From the NCBI GenBank assembly GCA_963210315.1, contig OY723269.1:496001-560000 (forward strand): a DNA stretch of 64,000 bases, in the 5' to 3' direction. The notes under the pieces are model-generated. The model was given only the letters and a program-made list of their open reading frames with translations, did no database searches and was not told the origin of the DNA. The DNA is from Rhynchopus euleeides. Its lineage: Eukaryota > Euglenozoa > Diplonemea > Diplonemida > Diplonemidae. Made by a program: the position numbers and the translations under genes. Below, in pieces: positions 41,636-52,804 of the stretch; position 1 is the stretch's first letter; every line of letters starts with the position of its first letter.

Positions 41636-44345
41636 TCACAGCGACTCATGCACGGAGACGCCAGGGGAGCAAGGGCGGAGGGCTGTACGCATAGGAGGGG
41701 CACGGACGCGCGACGTGACACCACGCCGCGTTCCTGCCTTCGGGGAGGGCCCAGACGTGTGATTGCTGGAGCTCATGGTGGGGTCGCTGAATTTGCGCGT
41801 CACGCGCTTCGTCTGGGGGGGTGCAGTGGTCTTGGTGGGGGACAGGATGAACTCGCTGAGATCGAAGGTCCCCGATGTGGCCAGGTCGGTGACAGAGGCG
41901 CCCAGCTCGTCAACCAGCGAGGAGCCCTGTGTGTGTAGCGTGGATCGTGTGTTGCTCTCGTGTGTTCGTCGCGAGATTTTCGCGGCTGCCCCCCTTCCCA
42001 CCTTTTCCTTTCCCTTCTTGACAATGTGATGCAGCATAACCAGTGCGAACCGCGTTTGGTAGAACAACCCCCCCCCCCCCTGCCCTGATCCAGAAACTAC
42101 GCAGTCGGCGTACATTCCGACTAGTCGCCAAATGGTCAGGTGTTAAGATTCGGCAGACTGCCCCTCCCGACTCGTCGGCCCACTGGTCGGGGCGCCTGCG
42201 GCGCCAACCACTGCGACGTGGAGTTCCCCGCCACAACACAGAAAACACAAAAGCTGCAGACGGCCATACCTTCTCCCAGCTTTCGCGCAGGACACGGCTG
42301 CTGGACAGGAACGCCTTGTAGTCGGAGAAGAGCTTGTCGTTGCACCACCCGCTCTCCCGGCAGTCGAGCAGGTCCTCCAGGTCATCGGAGGGGTCGGAGT
42401 TAGAAGAGCCTTCGAGCGCCACCTCCAGTGGCGGGGGAGTCGGCCGGGACAGGGGCTCCTTCTTGTCCTTCTTCGATCTGCGGTATGGTTGTTGTGTGTG
42501 TGTGGGGGAAGGGGTGCGGCTGCAACGGGCGGGACAATGCAAGTTTTTCGAACACAATACCCTCCCCAACCCCCCCCCCCTCCCCAGACAGAGGCAGGCG
42601 GTGACCCAAGAGTGGGAGATCGCCTCACGAGCAGGACGCTCCCCGCTCCACACCACCATGTACTGCAGTCCACCCCAACCCCATCACCCTTCACCACACA
42701 AACCCCGTTAGCCTCCCCCATCAGCATACGTTGTGGATGCATCTGTGGCCTTCGCCATGCCCGCGTCGGAAGGCTTGCGCCCCATCGACTTCTTCGGGCG
42801 CAGCATGGTGCCAGAGTTGGCACGGTCGGGCAGTGCCTCCGTGGGCGGGGAGGGCGTGGGCTGCGCAGCCGTGTTGGCGGAGTGGGCGGTGTAGACGTTG
42901 CTGCGAGACCCGAGGCCGGACGACGGGGCAGCGTGTGTCATGCTGTTGGTGCGCGGAATCGACGTCATCGACGCACTCATGTAGGAGCGGATGGAGGAGG
43001 TGGGGAGGGGCGATGCAGACCCACGCCTGGGGCGCGTCTGCACGGGCTGCTCCGAAGAGGTGCCGCTGGAGGCGCTGCCTGACGCAGCACGCCCCTTCAT
43101 GCTGCTGCTCAGGCTGTTGGTCCGCCGCATCAGCGGCGTCGACCCGCTCCGCTTCTCCGCCTTGTCTTCCACGAAGGACGGCTTCCGGGACCCAGCCTTC
43201 GGTGTGCGCACCTTCTTCTTCGCGCCGGTGCGCTCCTTCTTCGCCCCACCCTCCGGCACCAGCGGGGCCGACACCTTCCTCCCGAACCGCAGGACAGGGC
43301 GGTTCTCGTCGCTCTGGGAGCTCTCATTCTCGTTGCTCTGGGCACTGTACACCATCTCGTCGAAGGCCTCCTGAAGCATCTCGTCGTTGCTGAGCGACGC
43401 ATGCATCACCGGGGAGTCCCCAACAGGCCCCAGGGGGGACGCGATGGCACGCATGTCGATGGAATGCGCGTCATCCATCAAACCTTCGAACACCGCCTTC
43501 GTCTCCACCCAGTAGTCGTTGACGCGGCGCTCGAAGCCGAGGCGGGACAGCAGCTCGCCGAGCTGCACCATCAGCATCAGCTCCAGCTGGTGGCGGCGCT
43601 TGCCCTCCTTGCCCACAATGCCCTCCAGCTGCGACGAGATGCGGCGCTGCTGCTGCTCGACACGCTTCTGCTTCTGCTCCCGCACCTCCTGCTCCTTCTT
43701 CTTATTCTTGAAGCGGCGGAGGGAGTCGATGCGCCTCTTCTCCAGCTCGCAGATCCTGTTCCGTGTCGCGGCGTTCTGGAAGATGTTCCCGGTGCGCTTC
43801 CACTTGATCAGGTTCAGCACCCCGCTCTGCTCGATGCGGAACTGCCCGAGCGAGCCCAGGCGTGAGGGCATCTGGCACCCATTCTTCCACCACCACACCG
43901 CATCCTCTGTCACACCCAACACCACGCCTGTGTCGCCTCCGACGATAAGCTGGTCGCCGTGGGCGATTGTCGAGGGGAACACCGTGGGGTCGATGTCGAA
44001 AGTGCGGGTGAGCCCATCGAGGCATTCGCAGACAAACGCCTGGCGGACGGGGCGCGAGGGGTGCACGATGTTGCTCCCCCCGAAGGTCGCAGCGCCGCCG
44101 GGGCGGAGCCCGCACCTGCTCCGGTCATCTTCCTTCCTCCTCAGCTCCGCGTCGTAGCTCGAACGCGCCTTCGCATCGCCCAACACCTCATAAGCGCTGG
44201 CAACCGCCTTAAACTTCTCCGCCTTGTTCTCCGAACCCGCAGCACGGTCAGGGTGATACTTCAGAGCAAGCTGCTTGTATGCCTTCTTGATATCCTCCAC
44301 AGAGGACGTGCGCTTCACCCCCAGAATCCCATAGTAGTCCTCCAT
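41636..44345 (-). CDS. J-domain (DnaJ/Hsp40-like) protein with long Ser-rich tail (three exons)
   Basis: A co-chaperone of the Hsp40 group; its J domain would stimulate an Hsp70 ATPase. Exons on the minus strand are 44345-42730 (donor GTATGC), 42477-42270 (CAG acceptor, donor GTATGG) and 41926-41636 (CAG acceptor after a CACACACA tract). The phases match and give about 704 residues. The J domain is residues 1-70, with HPD at 31-33 (start [20 protein letters not shown]). No Gly/Phe region or CxxCxGxG zinc domain follows, so it is a type III J protein. Residues 85-170 form a compact conserved-looking region ([17 protein letters not shown]), then comes a Lys/Glu/Gln-rich coiled coil (about 185-250) and a Ser/Pro/Lys-rich tail to the end. 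Start: the ATG at 44345 begins directly with the J domain; the open frame above it is repeated spacer. The client is unknown. Confidence 0.85.
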
Positions 44346-45344
44346 GGTTAGACCGGGGGGGTGGGGGGGGGGGGGGGGTGTTGTTGGAGGGGGGGGTGAG
44401 GTGGGGTGGGGTGGGGGTGTACGCACGTCCTGGTCAGAAGGGTGGGGTGGGTGGTGGTGCGGAGGGTGGGTGGGTGAGTGCTTCCCGGCAGTGGGCACAG
44501 CATCAGACATAGGTGTGGTGTACAGTGGAGGGTTGGGTCCGCAGTTGTGTGGGGTGGGGGGATGCAACATCGGTTCTAGCTGTCGCCACACCGCACACCA
44601 GGGTGGCACCGATGGGATGTCGGAGTAACCCCACCCTGATGCTTTCAGACGATCCCAATCATCTGACAACAGAAAGAGGAGGGCAGCAGCAGCGGCACAC
44701 GGATGCGGCATGCCGTCCAGCATGGCAAGTACAGACGAATACCAATGGAATACAACAACTTGCAAACAACGGCAAAGGTACCCGAAAGGAGGCGTAGATC
44801 ATGGATGCACAGCACCTGCTCTACAGCCCACCCGCCATCCCCACCCCATCCCACGGGGGTTGGCAATCGAAGAGCAAGGCGCGCTCTCTGCAGAGCACCA
44901 CACTGCACAGGCCCTAGGACCTCTGTGTCAAGACAGGCCTGGTGCGCTGTGTCTGTGATTGCAATGTGCGTCGGTGTGGGTACCGCCGAGGCAGACAGAA
45001 GAGGGGCGGGTGGGTTCATTTGGAAAGGCAATTGGCAATCAGCCGACAGACAGCCGGGATGGGATGGATGAGCAGGCAAGGAGGAGCAAAAGGCATCAAG
45101 CCGACCTCACCCCTCCACTGTTTACTCAATTGCAACAGTGCCAGAGACCTGGTGGTGTGATCAGCCCGCATTGTGTACCCTGAGGAAGCGGGTTGTGATA
45201 GCCTGGAAGTTTCAGACTGGGGCAGGTGTGATGATGCAAGTCAGGGACGAGGGGCAAACGGTTCACACGCTCGTCATCTTCCCTTGCATCTGATATTGGG
45301 TGAGGGGAAAGGCATTTGCGTGATTCAAGCCAATTCAGACCCGG
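44346..45344. repeat. Spacer, first copy of the tandemly duplicated unit
   Basis: From about 44495 to 45010 the sequence is nearly identical to 46480-47005, and a short third copy of its beginning is at 48285-48340. It includes TGTGGTGTACAGTGGAGGGT and GGTACCCGAAAGGAGGCGTA. The part nearest 44346 has C/G runs (44356-44395). Frames in it are open but shared only because the DNA is duplicated; I do not call a gene. Confidence 0.7.
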
Positions 45345-46373
45345 TCACACTGGTCGTGTGTCGTACGGACTCGTTCCCTTTGTAGGTTCCTGCTGAGACA
45401 TGCTTCGATTCTTGCTGCACCAGCACGCTGCTGCCAACACAACGAGGCCCACGACAGGCGCACCGACGAAGCCGGCAGTCAGCATCACAATCAGCAGCGT
45501 GCTGTCACCTGCAGATGTGGGCACGGGCTGTGCGGTAGACCTGTGTGCCAGTAGTGGGAATGGTGTCCGCGGCGGGGTACTCGGCTGTGGTGTCGGCGGG
45601 GCTGGCGTTGCGGGCAGTTCAACCTCGAACCCCTGCACCTCCAGGTCAAGCGTCAGCCTGCAGGACGCCCCGGTGCTGTTGAGGAAGGTGATGCTCAGCC
45701 CCAGCTGTCCCGCGTCCATGACGTTGACGGCCAGCACCATCGGTGGGCCGCCTTCATTCTCCACGACTGCACTTTGGCCGCGCGACTCATACGTGTCGGT
45801 CTGTACCTCGATGGCAGGCGGGCCATTGGTGCACCCCACCAGGGCGACAGGCGACAGGCTGATGTGTGTGATGAAGGCAGCCTGCCCGGCAGTGAGTGGC
45901 ACCTGCACCTTGTCTGTGCTGGGGAATGTGTCCTTTGCCACCACCGTCACCTGGGTCTGTGTTGTGAAGGCGCGGTCGGTCAGCTCGTAGAAGTTTGCAT
46001 AGACTTGCAGCTCGACGCTGCATGCAAGGGTGGAGACGGTGACCTGGATGGTGCTCGTGTCCAGCCCGACGAACAGCTGCTCAGGGACCTTCTCTGTTAT
46101 GGACCTCCAATAGTATTGCAGCCGCACAGTCTGGGTGCTGTAGGTGCCAAACTCAAATCGCACAAACGCCTTCTCCACATCGCAGCCCGACTCGGAAGGA
46201 ATGCGTCTGTTTAACACGTGCACAGAACCCAGCACCGTCTTAGATGCCGGGGCAGGAAGCTCAAAGGTGACAGGGTGGGCAGGTTCCACGGAAAACAGCG
46301 GCACATCCACCCGCTCGGAAAGAACGCAGCTTGCCGCCACCGCCAGAACAGCACATCTCGCAAATCGAAACAT
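45345..46373 (-). CDS. Type I membrane glycoprotein-like protein, tandem copy 1
   Basis: 342 residues from the ATG at 46373: signal peptide (MFRFARCAVLAVAASCVLS), an extracellular region of about 240 residues with regularly spaced Cys and beta-rich character (VSTLACSVELQVYANFYELT), a Pro/Thr-rich stalk (about 255-285, PATPAPPTPQPSTPP), one transmembrane helix (about 295-318, GFVGAPVVGLVVLAAACW) and a short tail. An N-glycosylation site is present (NST). It is probably displayed at the cell surface; the ligand is unknown and I do not recognise the family. The paralogue at 47139-48182 has the same layout. The frame is open above the ATG, but that is duplicated spacer. An acceptor-like ACAAACAG ends at 46400, 27 bases upstream. 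Confidence 0.7.
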   Translation of the reverse strand: MFRFARCAVLAVAASCVLSERVDVPLFSVEPAHPVTFELPAPASKTVLGSVHVLNRRIPSESGCDVEKAFVRFEFGTYSTQTVRLQYYWRSITEKVPEQLFVGLDTSTIQVTVSTLACSVELQVYANFYELTDRAFTTQTQVTVVAKDTFPSTDKVQVPLTAGQAAFITHISLSPVALVGCTNGPPAIEVQTDTYESRGQSAVVENEGGPPMVLAVNVMDAGQLGLSITFLNSTGASCRLTLDLEVQGFEVELPATPAPPTPQPSTPPRTPFPLLAHRSTAQPVPTSAGDSTLLIVMLTAGFVGAPVVGLVVLAAACWCSKNRSMSQQEPTKGTSPYDTRPV

Positions 46374-47138
46374 TTCCAACACAATCAGCCAAAGAAAGCC
46401 TGTTTGTGGGTGGGGTCTCGAAAAGCAAAGCGGGCATGGCAAAGAGCTGCACTCGTCCATGATTGCCTCTGCCGGATGGTGGGCACAGCATCGGTGTGGT
46501 GTACAGTGGAGGGTTGGGTCCGCAGTTGGGGGTGCTGCTTGGGTGGGGTGGGGGGATGCAACATCGGTTCTAGCTGTCGCCACACCGCACACCAGGGTGG
46601 CACCGATGGGATGTCGGAGTAACCCCACCCTGATGCTTTCAGACGATCCCAATCATCTGACAACAGAAAGAGGAGGGCAGCAGCAGCAGCACACGATGCG
46701 GCATGCCGTCCAGCATAGCAAACACAGAAGAATACCAATGGAATACAACAACTTGCAAACAACGGCAAAGGTACCCGAAAGGAGGCGTAGATCATGGATG
46801 CACAGCACCTGCTCTACAGCCCACCCGCCATCCCCACCCCATCCCACGGGGGATGGCAATCGAAGAGCAAGGCGCACTCTCTGCAGAGCACCACACTGCA
46901 CAGGCCCTAGGACCTCTGTGTCAAGACAGGCCTGGTGCGCTGTGTCTGTGCTTGCAATGTGCGTCGGTGTGGGTACCGCCGAGGCAGACAGAAGAGGGGC
47001 GAGGGAAAGGCAAACGGCAATCACAGGGAATGGATTCGGACCGGGCAGGTGTGATGACGGAAGACCGGGACGAGGGGCAAACGTTCACACACTCGCCTTG
47101 TTCCGTCGCATCTGATGTGGGTGAAGGTAAAAGGCACC
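46374..47138. repeat. Spacer, second copy of the tandemly duplicated unit
   Basis: 46374-46500 is the 5' flank of copy 1, matched by 48183-48310 for copy 2. 46480-47005 repeats 44495-45010. The repeat spacing is 1982 bases on the left and 1808 on the right. Confidence 0.75.
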
Positions 47139-48182
47139 TCAGGCCCAGTCAGATTTGTGCACACTGGCCGTGTGTTCGAATGTACTCGTTCCCTTCGTAG
47201 GTTCCTGCTGGGACGTGCTGCTGCGATTCTTGCGGCACCACCAGCACGCTGCTGCCAGCACGATGAGGCCCACGATGGTCCCACCCACGAAGACAGTAGG
47301 CATCACAATCAGCAGTGTCTCGTCATCTGAAGATTCGGGCGCCCCAACGTATGCAAACGTGTTCAAGGGAGTAGACGGGTGCGAGGTTGGAGGGGCGCGC
47401 GTTGCGGGTGCTGGGGTGGGGTCTATTTCAATCACGAACCCCTGCACCTCCAGGTCAAGCGTCAGCCTGCAGGCCGCCCCAGTGCTGTTCTCGAAGGTGA
47501 TGCCCACCTCCAGACTTCCCATACCCATTTCCTTGTGGTTGGTGTGCAGCACTATTGGGGGGTCACCCACCTCGACAAACCCCTTGAAAAAACCCCACCC
47601 GTGGGTGTATGTGCGAACCACGAGAAAGGGAGGGCCATTCGTGCACCCCACCAGGGCGACAGGTACCAGGCTGAGGTGTGTGACCAAGTTCAGCACCCCG
47701 GCAGTGAATGGGACCTGCACCTTGTCTGTGCTGGGGAATGTGTTCTTTGCCACCACCGTCACCTGGGTCTGTGTTGTGAAGGCGCGGTCGGTCAGCTCGT
47801 AGAAGTGTGCATAGACTTGCAGCTCGACGTCGCATGCGAGGGTGGAGACGGTGACCTGGATGGTGCTGATATTCGTGATCTGCTTAATGATCATCTCACC
47901 TTTACGGCTGGACTCTGTGCCGTAGCGCAGGTGTGCGGCCCGAGTGCTGTAGGTGCCAAAGTCGAACACCACCCGCGCCCAGTCCGCATCGCACCCCGAC
48001 TGGTTCCGCAGTAGTGTGTTTGTCACGTGCACAGAGTACAGCACCGTCTTGGATGCCGGGACAGGAAGCTCAAAGGTGACAGGGTGGGCAGGTTCCACGG
48101 AAAACAGCGGCACATCCACCCGCTCGGAAAGAACGCAGCTTGCCGCCACCGCCAGAACAGCACATCTCGCAAATCGAATCAT
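47139..48182 (-). CDS. Type I membrane glycoprotein-like protein, tandem copy 2
   Basis: 347 residues from the ATG at 48182, same plan as copy 1: signal peptide (MIRFARCAVLAVAASCVLS), beta-rich ectodomain, Pro/Thr/Ser stalk, transmembrane helix (TVFVGGTIVGLIVLAAACWW) and a short tail with SQQEPTKGTS shared with copy 1. The first 50 residues, the block STIQVTVSTLAC to STDKVQVP and the stretch VALVGCTNGPP are nearly identical between copies, whereas the segments between (about residues 50-100 and 195-235) differ strongly. That mosaic is what diversification or gene conversion of surface proteins would leave. Confidence 0.7.
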   Translation of the reverse strand: MIRFARCAVLAVAASCVLSERVDVPLFSVEPAHPVTFELPVPASKTVLYSVHVTNTLLRNQSGCDADWARVVFDFGTYSTRAAHLRYGTESSRKGEMIIKQITNISTIQVTVSTLACDVELQVYAHFYELTDRAFTTQTQVTVVAKNTFPSTDKVQVPFTAGVLNLVTHLSLVPVALVGCTNGPPFLVVRTYTHGWGFFKGFVEVGDPPIVLHTNHKEMGMGSLEVGITFENSTGAACRLTLDLEVQGFVIEIDPTPAPATRAPPTSHPSTPLNTFAYVGAPESSDDETLLIVMPTVFVGGTIVGLIVLAAACWWCRKNRSSTSQQEPTKGTSTFEHTASVHKSDWA

Positions 48183-48755
48183 TTCTAACACAATCAGCCA
48201 AAGAAAGCCTGTTTGTGGGTGGGGTCTCGAAAAGCAAAGCGGGCATGGCAAAGAACTGCGCCCTTGCATGATTGCCTCTGCCGGATGGTGGGCACAGCAT
48301 CGGTGTGGTGTACAGTGGAGGGTTGGGTCCGCAGTTGGGGCCCGGTTTAAACACTCATAAAAAACCCAGGTGTCCTCACTGGGAGGGAGGGGGTTTGATC
48401 GTCGAGAGGGAATGGAAAAGTAAATCTCCCAGCACCTTCTCACTGGGAGGGAGGGGGGGGGGGGGGATGTCCACTTCCCCCATCATTATGGAGAACCCAG
48501 ACCCTGCGATGCACGACTCCCACGCCTCGTGGCAATCCTCGCTCAGCACCACCACCGCCCCTGGCAAGGGGCGGTGAAGGGGGGGAGGGAGGCAGTGAAA
48601 TAGAAGTAGAAGGAATCACAAGAACGACCTCCCTTCACTGAAGGGGGGGAGGGGGTAAGGGATAGAGACGGGGGCACGGAGAGAGAGAGAGAGAGAGGGG
48701 ATCGAGCAGCGCCAGCGGAGCAGGCACAACGACCCCCCCCCCCCCCAGCAGCATA
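48183..48755. other. Spacer 5' of the glycoprotein tandem
   Basis: It contains the third, short copy of the duplicated unit (48285-48340), then low-complexity G runs, an AG run (48680-48698) and a degenerate ATAGAAGTAGAAGGAATCAC repeat (48600) seen also near 3290 and 24150. No gene is seen. Confidence 0.5.
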
Positions 48756-49984
48756 CAGTGCATCCGAATCGGTTATCGGGCATTATCGGATTTTCGGGGA
48801 AAATCCCAAATTATCGGATCCGAATCGGACATTATCGGGCATTATCGGACGATTATCGGATGATTATCGGACATTATCGGTCATTATCGGACATCCGATA
48901 ATCATCCGATAATCAGTGTTCGTGTGCATTGTGGGCACCAGAACACACTATTTTCCCTTTTTGTCGTCATTTCTGCCTCACGAGAAACCCCCCAGACCCC
49001 ACGCTTGATATTTTTTTGAGGAGTCGTGCAGCCGCAGCTCATCAGAGCTGCCAGCTGAGTTGCACACTGAGGGTGCACCCGAGGGAGCTCGTCCTGCATC
49101 CCCCGCTCCACCACCGCGTCGCGCGCTTCCGTCGGGACCACCGCGTAGTCAGCGGTACTGGCGCCCTTGTCCTGCAGGTGTCCCTGGGGCGTTGGTTTTC
49201 GAAAATCCGGCATTGACTAAATAGCCACGGGGATTGTTGTAACACTTTCCGGTGGGGGCCACCAGGGGGGTCTGGGGACCAGACCTGTGGCATGTATCTG
49301 GAGACTACCTTGTGCCTGCGCGATAATGCGGAGTCATATCGGGTGATGGAGACCGGACGGCCCTCAGTAGCTTCAGTAAGCTGGACGCAGCAAGCCCACC
49401 CAATCTGGACGCCCGCAAGGAACAGATGTTCACTACTGTCCTTCGGTCGAAGGCTCGCTTGCCAGGGGGTTGTAACAACCCTAACCCTGATCAGTGCTGG
49501 CGCGCTCGACCGGTGCCCGGTCGAATGAATTTTTCAAATATTTTTTTTGGGGGCGGATTTGCTGGCTTGGCGCGCTTCGCGCGCCAAGCCCTCCCAGCAT
49601 CGAGTCCCGTGCACTTCCCTGCCTGCCACACCACCCCCCTTGGCCCCGTCCCTAGCACCGGGGCATTGTTGGCTGGTGTGCCCGCGGCACGGGTCGTCGT
49701 CGAAAACCAATGACGGGGCCTGTGTTCCTGGGGCACTGACGAGGCCGAAGGGGTTCACCTATTCGGCCCCCGGTCGAATGGTCGAATGGTGGCCCCCAAA
49801 ACTTTTTCCGGTTGAATCGACCACCCCGCGCCAGCACTGACCCTGATCAGGCAGAATATTGGTAACATTTTCTGGTTGAAAACCCACCCAAAAAAAATTA
49901 TCGGATGATTATCGGATCCGATAATCGTCCGATAATCATCCGATAATCGTCCGATAATGTATCGGATCCGATTCGGATGCACTG
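48756..49984. mobile_element. Tc1/mariner-like foldback element with nested insertions
   Basis: Ends CAGTGCATCCGAATCGG / CCGATTCGGATGCACTG are flanked by TA. Both margins consist of repeated CATTATCGGA / TCCGATAATC words (48770-48915 and 49900-49975), so the ends can fold on each other for well over 100 bases. The interior holds a degenerate GC-hairpin dimer (about 49255-49290 and 49418-49460) and an hAT-like insertion (49492-49839). CAGT termini and the TA duplication fit the Tc1/mariner superfamily. No transposase is visible. Confidence 0.75.
49492..49839. mobile_element. hAT-like 348-bp MITE with 8-bp target duplication
   Basis: Ends CAGTGCTGGCGCG / CGCGCCAGCACTG are flanked by ACCCTGAT (49484-49491 and 49840-49847). 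It contains a perfect GC stem with TTC/GAA loop at 49566-49588 and GGTCGAATG words. No coding sequence. Confidence 0.82.
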
Positions 49985-50015
49985 TATGCCTAGGGAGGTC
50001 CACGAGGCCGTTTTT

Positions 50016-51988
50016 CCTGTCACAGAACACGATTTTTTTGATTTTCGGTCAAAAACTCCACCAAAATGGGCGTACCTGGCCAAGAATCTCGTGGGGGATC
50101 ACTGAAAAAATCCGAGAAAATAGCAGACACCCTCGGGAAAGTCGATCCATTCGAATTACTTGGCATTTTTTCCTGAAAAATGGCCGAAAATGTGTAACAA
50201 AAATGTAACACTTTTCGGCCAAATTGTAACACTTATCAAAACCCCATCTGAGCGCCCAGGATACCACCTAAACACCCCAAAACCGCAAAAATACCCCTCC
50301 AGTGAGGTATCCGGGTGGGAAAAAATGGGGGTTGCACCTTTTTGAGACCCAGCTTTGGGTCCCAGCCGGGATTTCCTGGCTGAACCCCCATGGACCCTCC
50401 GGTTTTCCCCTCTTTTTCAGTATTTTCCAGACCCGCGGACCCAAAATATACCACCCAGAGGGCCACAGCAGCCCCCAAAAAACCCCCAGGAGTCACAGAT
50501 GTGCCCTAAAAGGGGTGGGAAAAACCAGGGACGACCACTTTGGTGGTCAGTTTTGACCCAGACTCCCGAAATTTCCTGCTGTAACACTTATGCAACACTT
50601 AGCGGTACAGAAGTTGGTGAAATTACACCACTTTTCGGGGTGGCTCTGGGTGCCCAGAATACCATCTGGACACCCCAAAACCATGATAACCTCATTCCAG
50701 TGAGGTATCCGGGTGGGAAAGAATGGGGGCTGTACCTCTTTGAAGCCACCTTTGGGGTTCCGGTGGGTGTTGAGTCCCCCACAAAACCCCCCAAACCCCA
50801 AAGTACCCTGCTGGAGGCACTCAAAACCTCCCACACCAACATCGACCCCACGAACCCGAATAGGGGCGACGGAGTGAAAGCCTTGTGTCGCCAGGAGGGA
50901 ACAATGACACTTGTCGCGGGCTCCGAGTTGGTTGTCTCAGACTCAGAGTGACTTGGTGGTGAGAAGACCCCACGGCTCTGAGGATGTCCTCGATATGTCA
51001 GGTGAACATACACCTTTCCAGCACACAGACACAGTTTGGCTCCGAGAAGACCCCCGATGTCCAATTGTGTACCTACCATGACTCTCTCCAAAGGAAATGT
51101 CCTTGTTAGCTCCTGGCGACACAAGGCTTTCACTCCACCGCCCCTATTCGGGTTCGTGGGGTCGATGTTGGTGTGGGAGGTTTTGAGTGCCTCCAGCAGG
51201 GTACTTTGGGGGGTTTTGGGGGGGTTCCCGACTCAACACCCACCGGAACCCCAAAGGTTCCCTCAAAGAGGTGCAACCCCCATTTTTTCCCACCCGGATA
51301 CCTCACTGGAATGAGGTTATCATGGTTTTGGGGTGTCCAGATGGTATTCTGGGCACCCAGAGCCACCCCGAAAAGTGGTGTAATTTCACCAACTTCTGTA
51401 CCGCTAAGTGTTACATAAGTGTTACAGCAGGAAATTTCGGGAGTCTGGGTCAAAACTGACCACCAAAGTGGTCGCCCCTGGTTTTTCCCACCCCTTTTAG
51501 GACATGTCTGTGACTCCTGGCGGGTTTTGGGGACTTCTGTGGCCCTCTGGGTGGTATTTTTTGGGTCCGCGGGTCTGGAACAGGCTGAAAAAGAGGGGAA
51601 AACCAGGGGGTTTATGGGGGTTCGGCCAGGAAATCCCGGCTGGGACCCAAAGTTGGGTCTCAAAAAGGTGCAACCCCCATTTTTTCCCACCCGGATACCT
51701 CACTGGAGGGGTATTTTTGCGGTTTTGGGGTGTTTAGGTGGTATTCTGGGCGCTCAGATGGGGTTTTGATAAGTGTTACAATTTGGCCGAAAAGTGTTAC
51801 ATTTTTGTTACACATTTTCGGCCATTTTTCAGGAAAAAATGCCAAGTAATTCGAATGGATCGACTTTCCCGAGGGTGTCTGCTATTTTCTCGGATTTTTT
51901 CAGTGATCCCCCACGAGATTTTTGGCCAGGTACGCCCATTTTGGTGGAGTTTTTGACCGAAAATCAAAAAAATCGTGTTTGTGACAGG
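50016..51988. mobile_element. Giant palindrome (1.97 kb foldback)
   Basis: Two arms of about 890 bases (50016-50908 and 51099-51988) are near-perfect reverse complements, separated by about 190 bases. The ends carry CCTGTCACA and its complement. Arms are AT-richer outside (CGAATTACTTGGCATTTTTT) and contain two related sub-blocks that both include GTGAGGTATCCGGGTGGGAA. The match between arms is interrupted only by rare substitutions and a few small gaps, implying recent formation or active correction. Open frames in the two arms mirror one another and are not supported as genes. Confidence 0.9.
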
Positions 51989-52185
51989 CCTAAACAGGGA
52001 TTTTCCTACACGTGGACTCCCCTACCCCCCCCCCTCTCAGGCTTGCCGCATATGTGTACACTTGGGTGTGTGGTGTTGCCTTCGTGGGAGGGGCGGCGGG
52101 GGGCAGTGGCCCCAACCCCCGCTCGGCCTATCCCACCACCCCCCAGTGTAGGCAGGCCCTGTATTAAACTGTATTAAACACGTTT
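51989..52185. other. Spacer
   Basis: Nothing recognised; the right end begins the CTGTATTAAA word array seen again at 52300-52330, 53215-53240 and 54326-54355. Confidence 0.4.
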
Positions 52186-52294
52186 GGGGGCCCTCGCTAC
52201 CAGTCACGGCTCGTCACAGCTCGTCAGCCAGTGAGGGGAAGTGGGCCGTGGCTCACTTTTTCTCACTCAGTCACACTTGGTAGCGAAGGCCCCC
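52186..52294. mobile_element. ~110-bp MITE with GGGGGCCCTCGCTAC ends, copy 2
   Basis: An inverted-orientation relative of the element at 28676-28785, lying inside an array of CTGTATTAAA words. Confidence 0.7.
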
Positions 52295-52804
52295 TTTGTA
52301 TTAAACTGTATTAAACTGTATTAAACTCGGCGCTTTTTGAGTTTAGTACAAGGTACGTTTGTCACTGCAGGTACGGCACCACACAGACCCCCACACAGGA
52401 GGATTATCCATCACAGGGCCTAATCTAAGGGGGGTCGGGGGGGGGGTCAAAGACCCCCCCCCCCCCGCAGTTTGGGCCCCCTGGGGGGTCACTTTTAGCG
52501 GGGGCGGGGGGAGATTTCCCTGGGGACCAGTAGGAATGGGGTCTCCTGGCTGGGGAGCATGTTCAGCCCCGGTGCAGAGCCGCCTTGAGTCTAAGAGCTG
52601 TCTGTCAAGTTCGTGCAGCAAGTCGTTGACACGTGCAAGGAACAGATGCTCACTACCGTGGCCTCCGGCGGCTGGGGGGCTCCGCCCCCCAGACCCCCCC
52701 TGTAGCGTGTGCCTGTCTCGCAAGTCCTTGAGCGTATGCGAGTGGCCATCTCCGCGTAGTCTCGGGCGCGCGAAGCGCGCCCGAGAAATTTGCACCTGGG
52801 AAAA
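52295..52804. other. Spacer with GC-hairpin monomer
   Basis: One forward copy of the GC-hairpin unit lies at 52642-52735, followed by a perfect GC stem with GAA loop at 52761-52785. C runs lie at 52456-52467. No gene is seen before 52805. Confidence 0.5.

Noticed and set aside
44346-44765. Upstream extension of the J-domain ORF
   Set aside because: The extension is repeated spacer DNA duplicated at 46.5 kb and contains Pro/His low-complexity; the J domain begins at the ATG at 44345.
50302-51769. Several ORFs of 80-200 codons in the palindrome arms
   Set aside because: They mirror each other between arms and strands and vanish as independent evidence once the palindrome is recognised.
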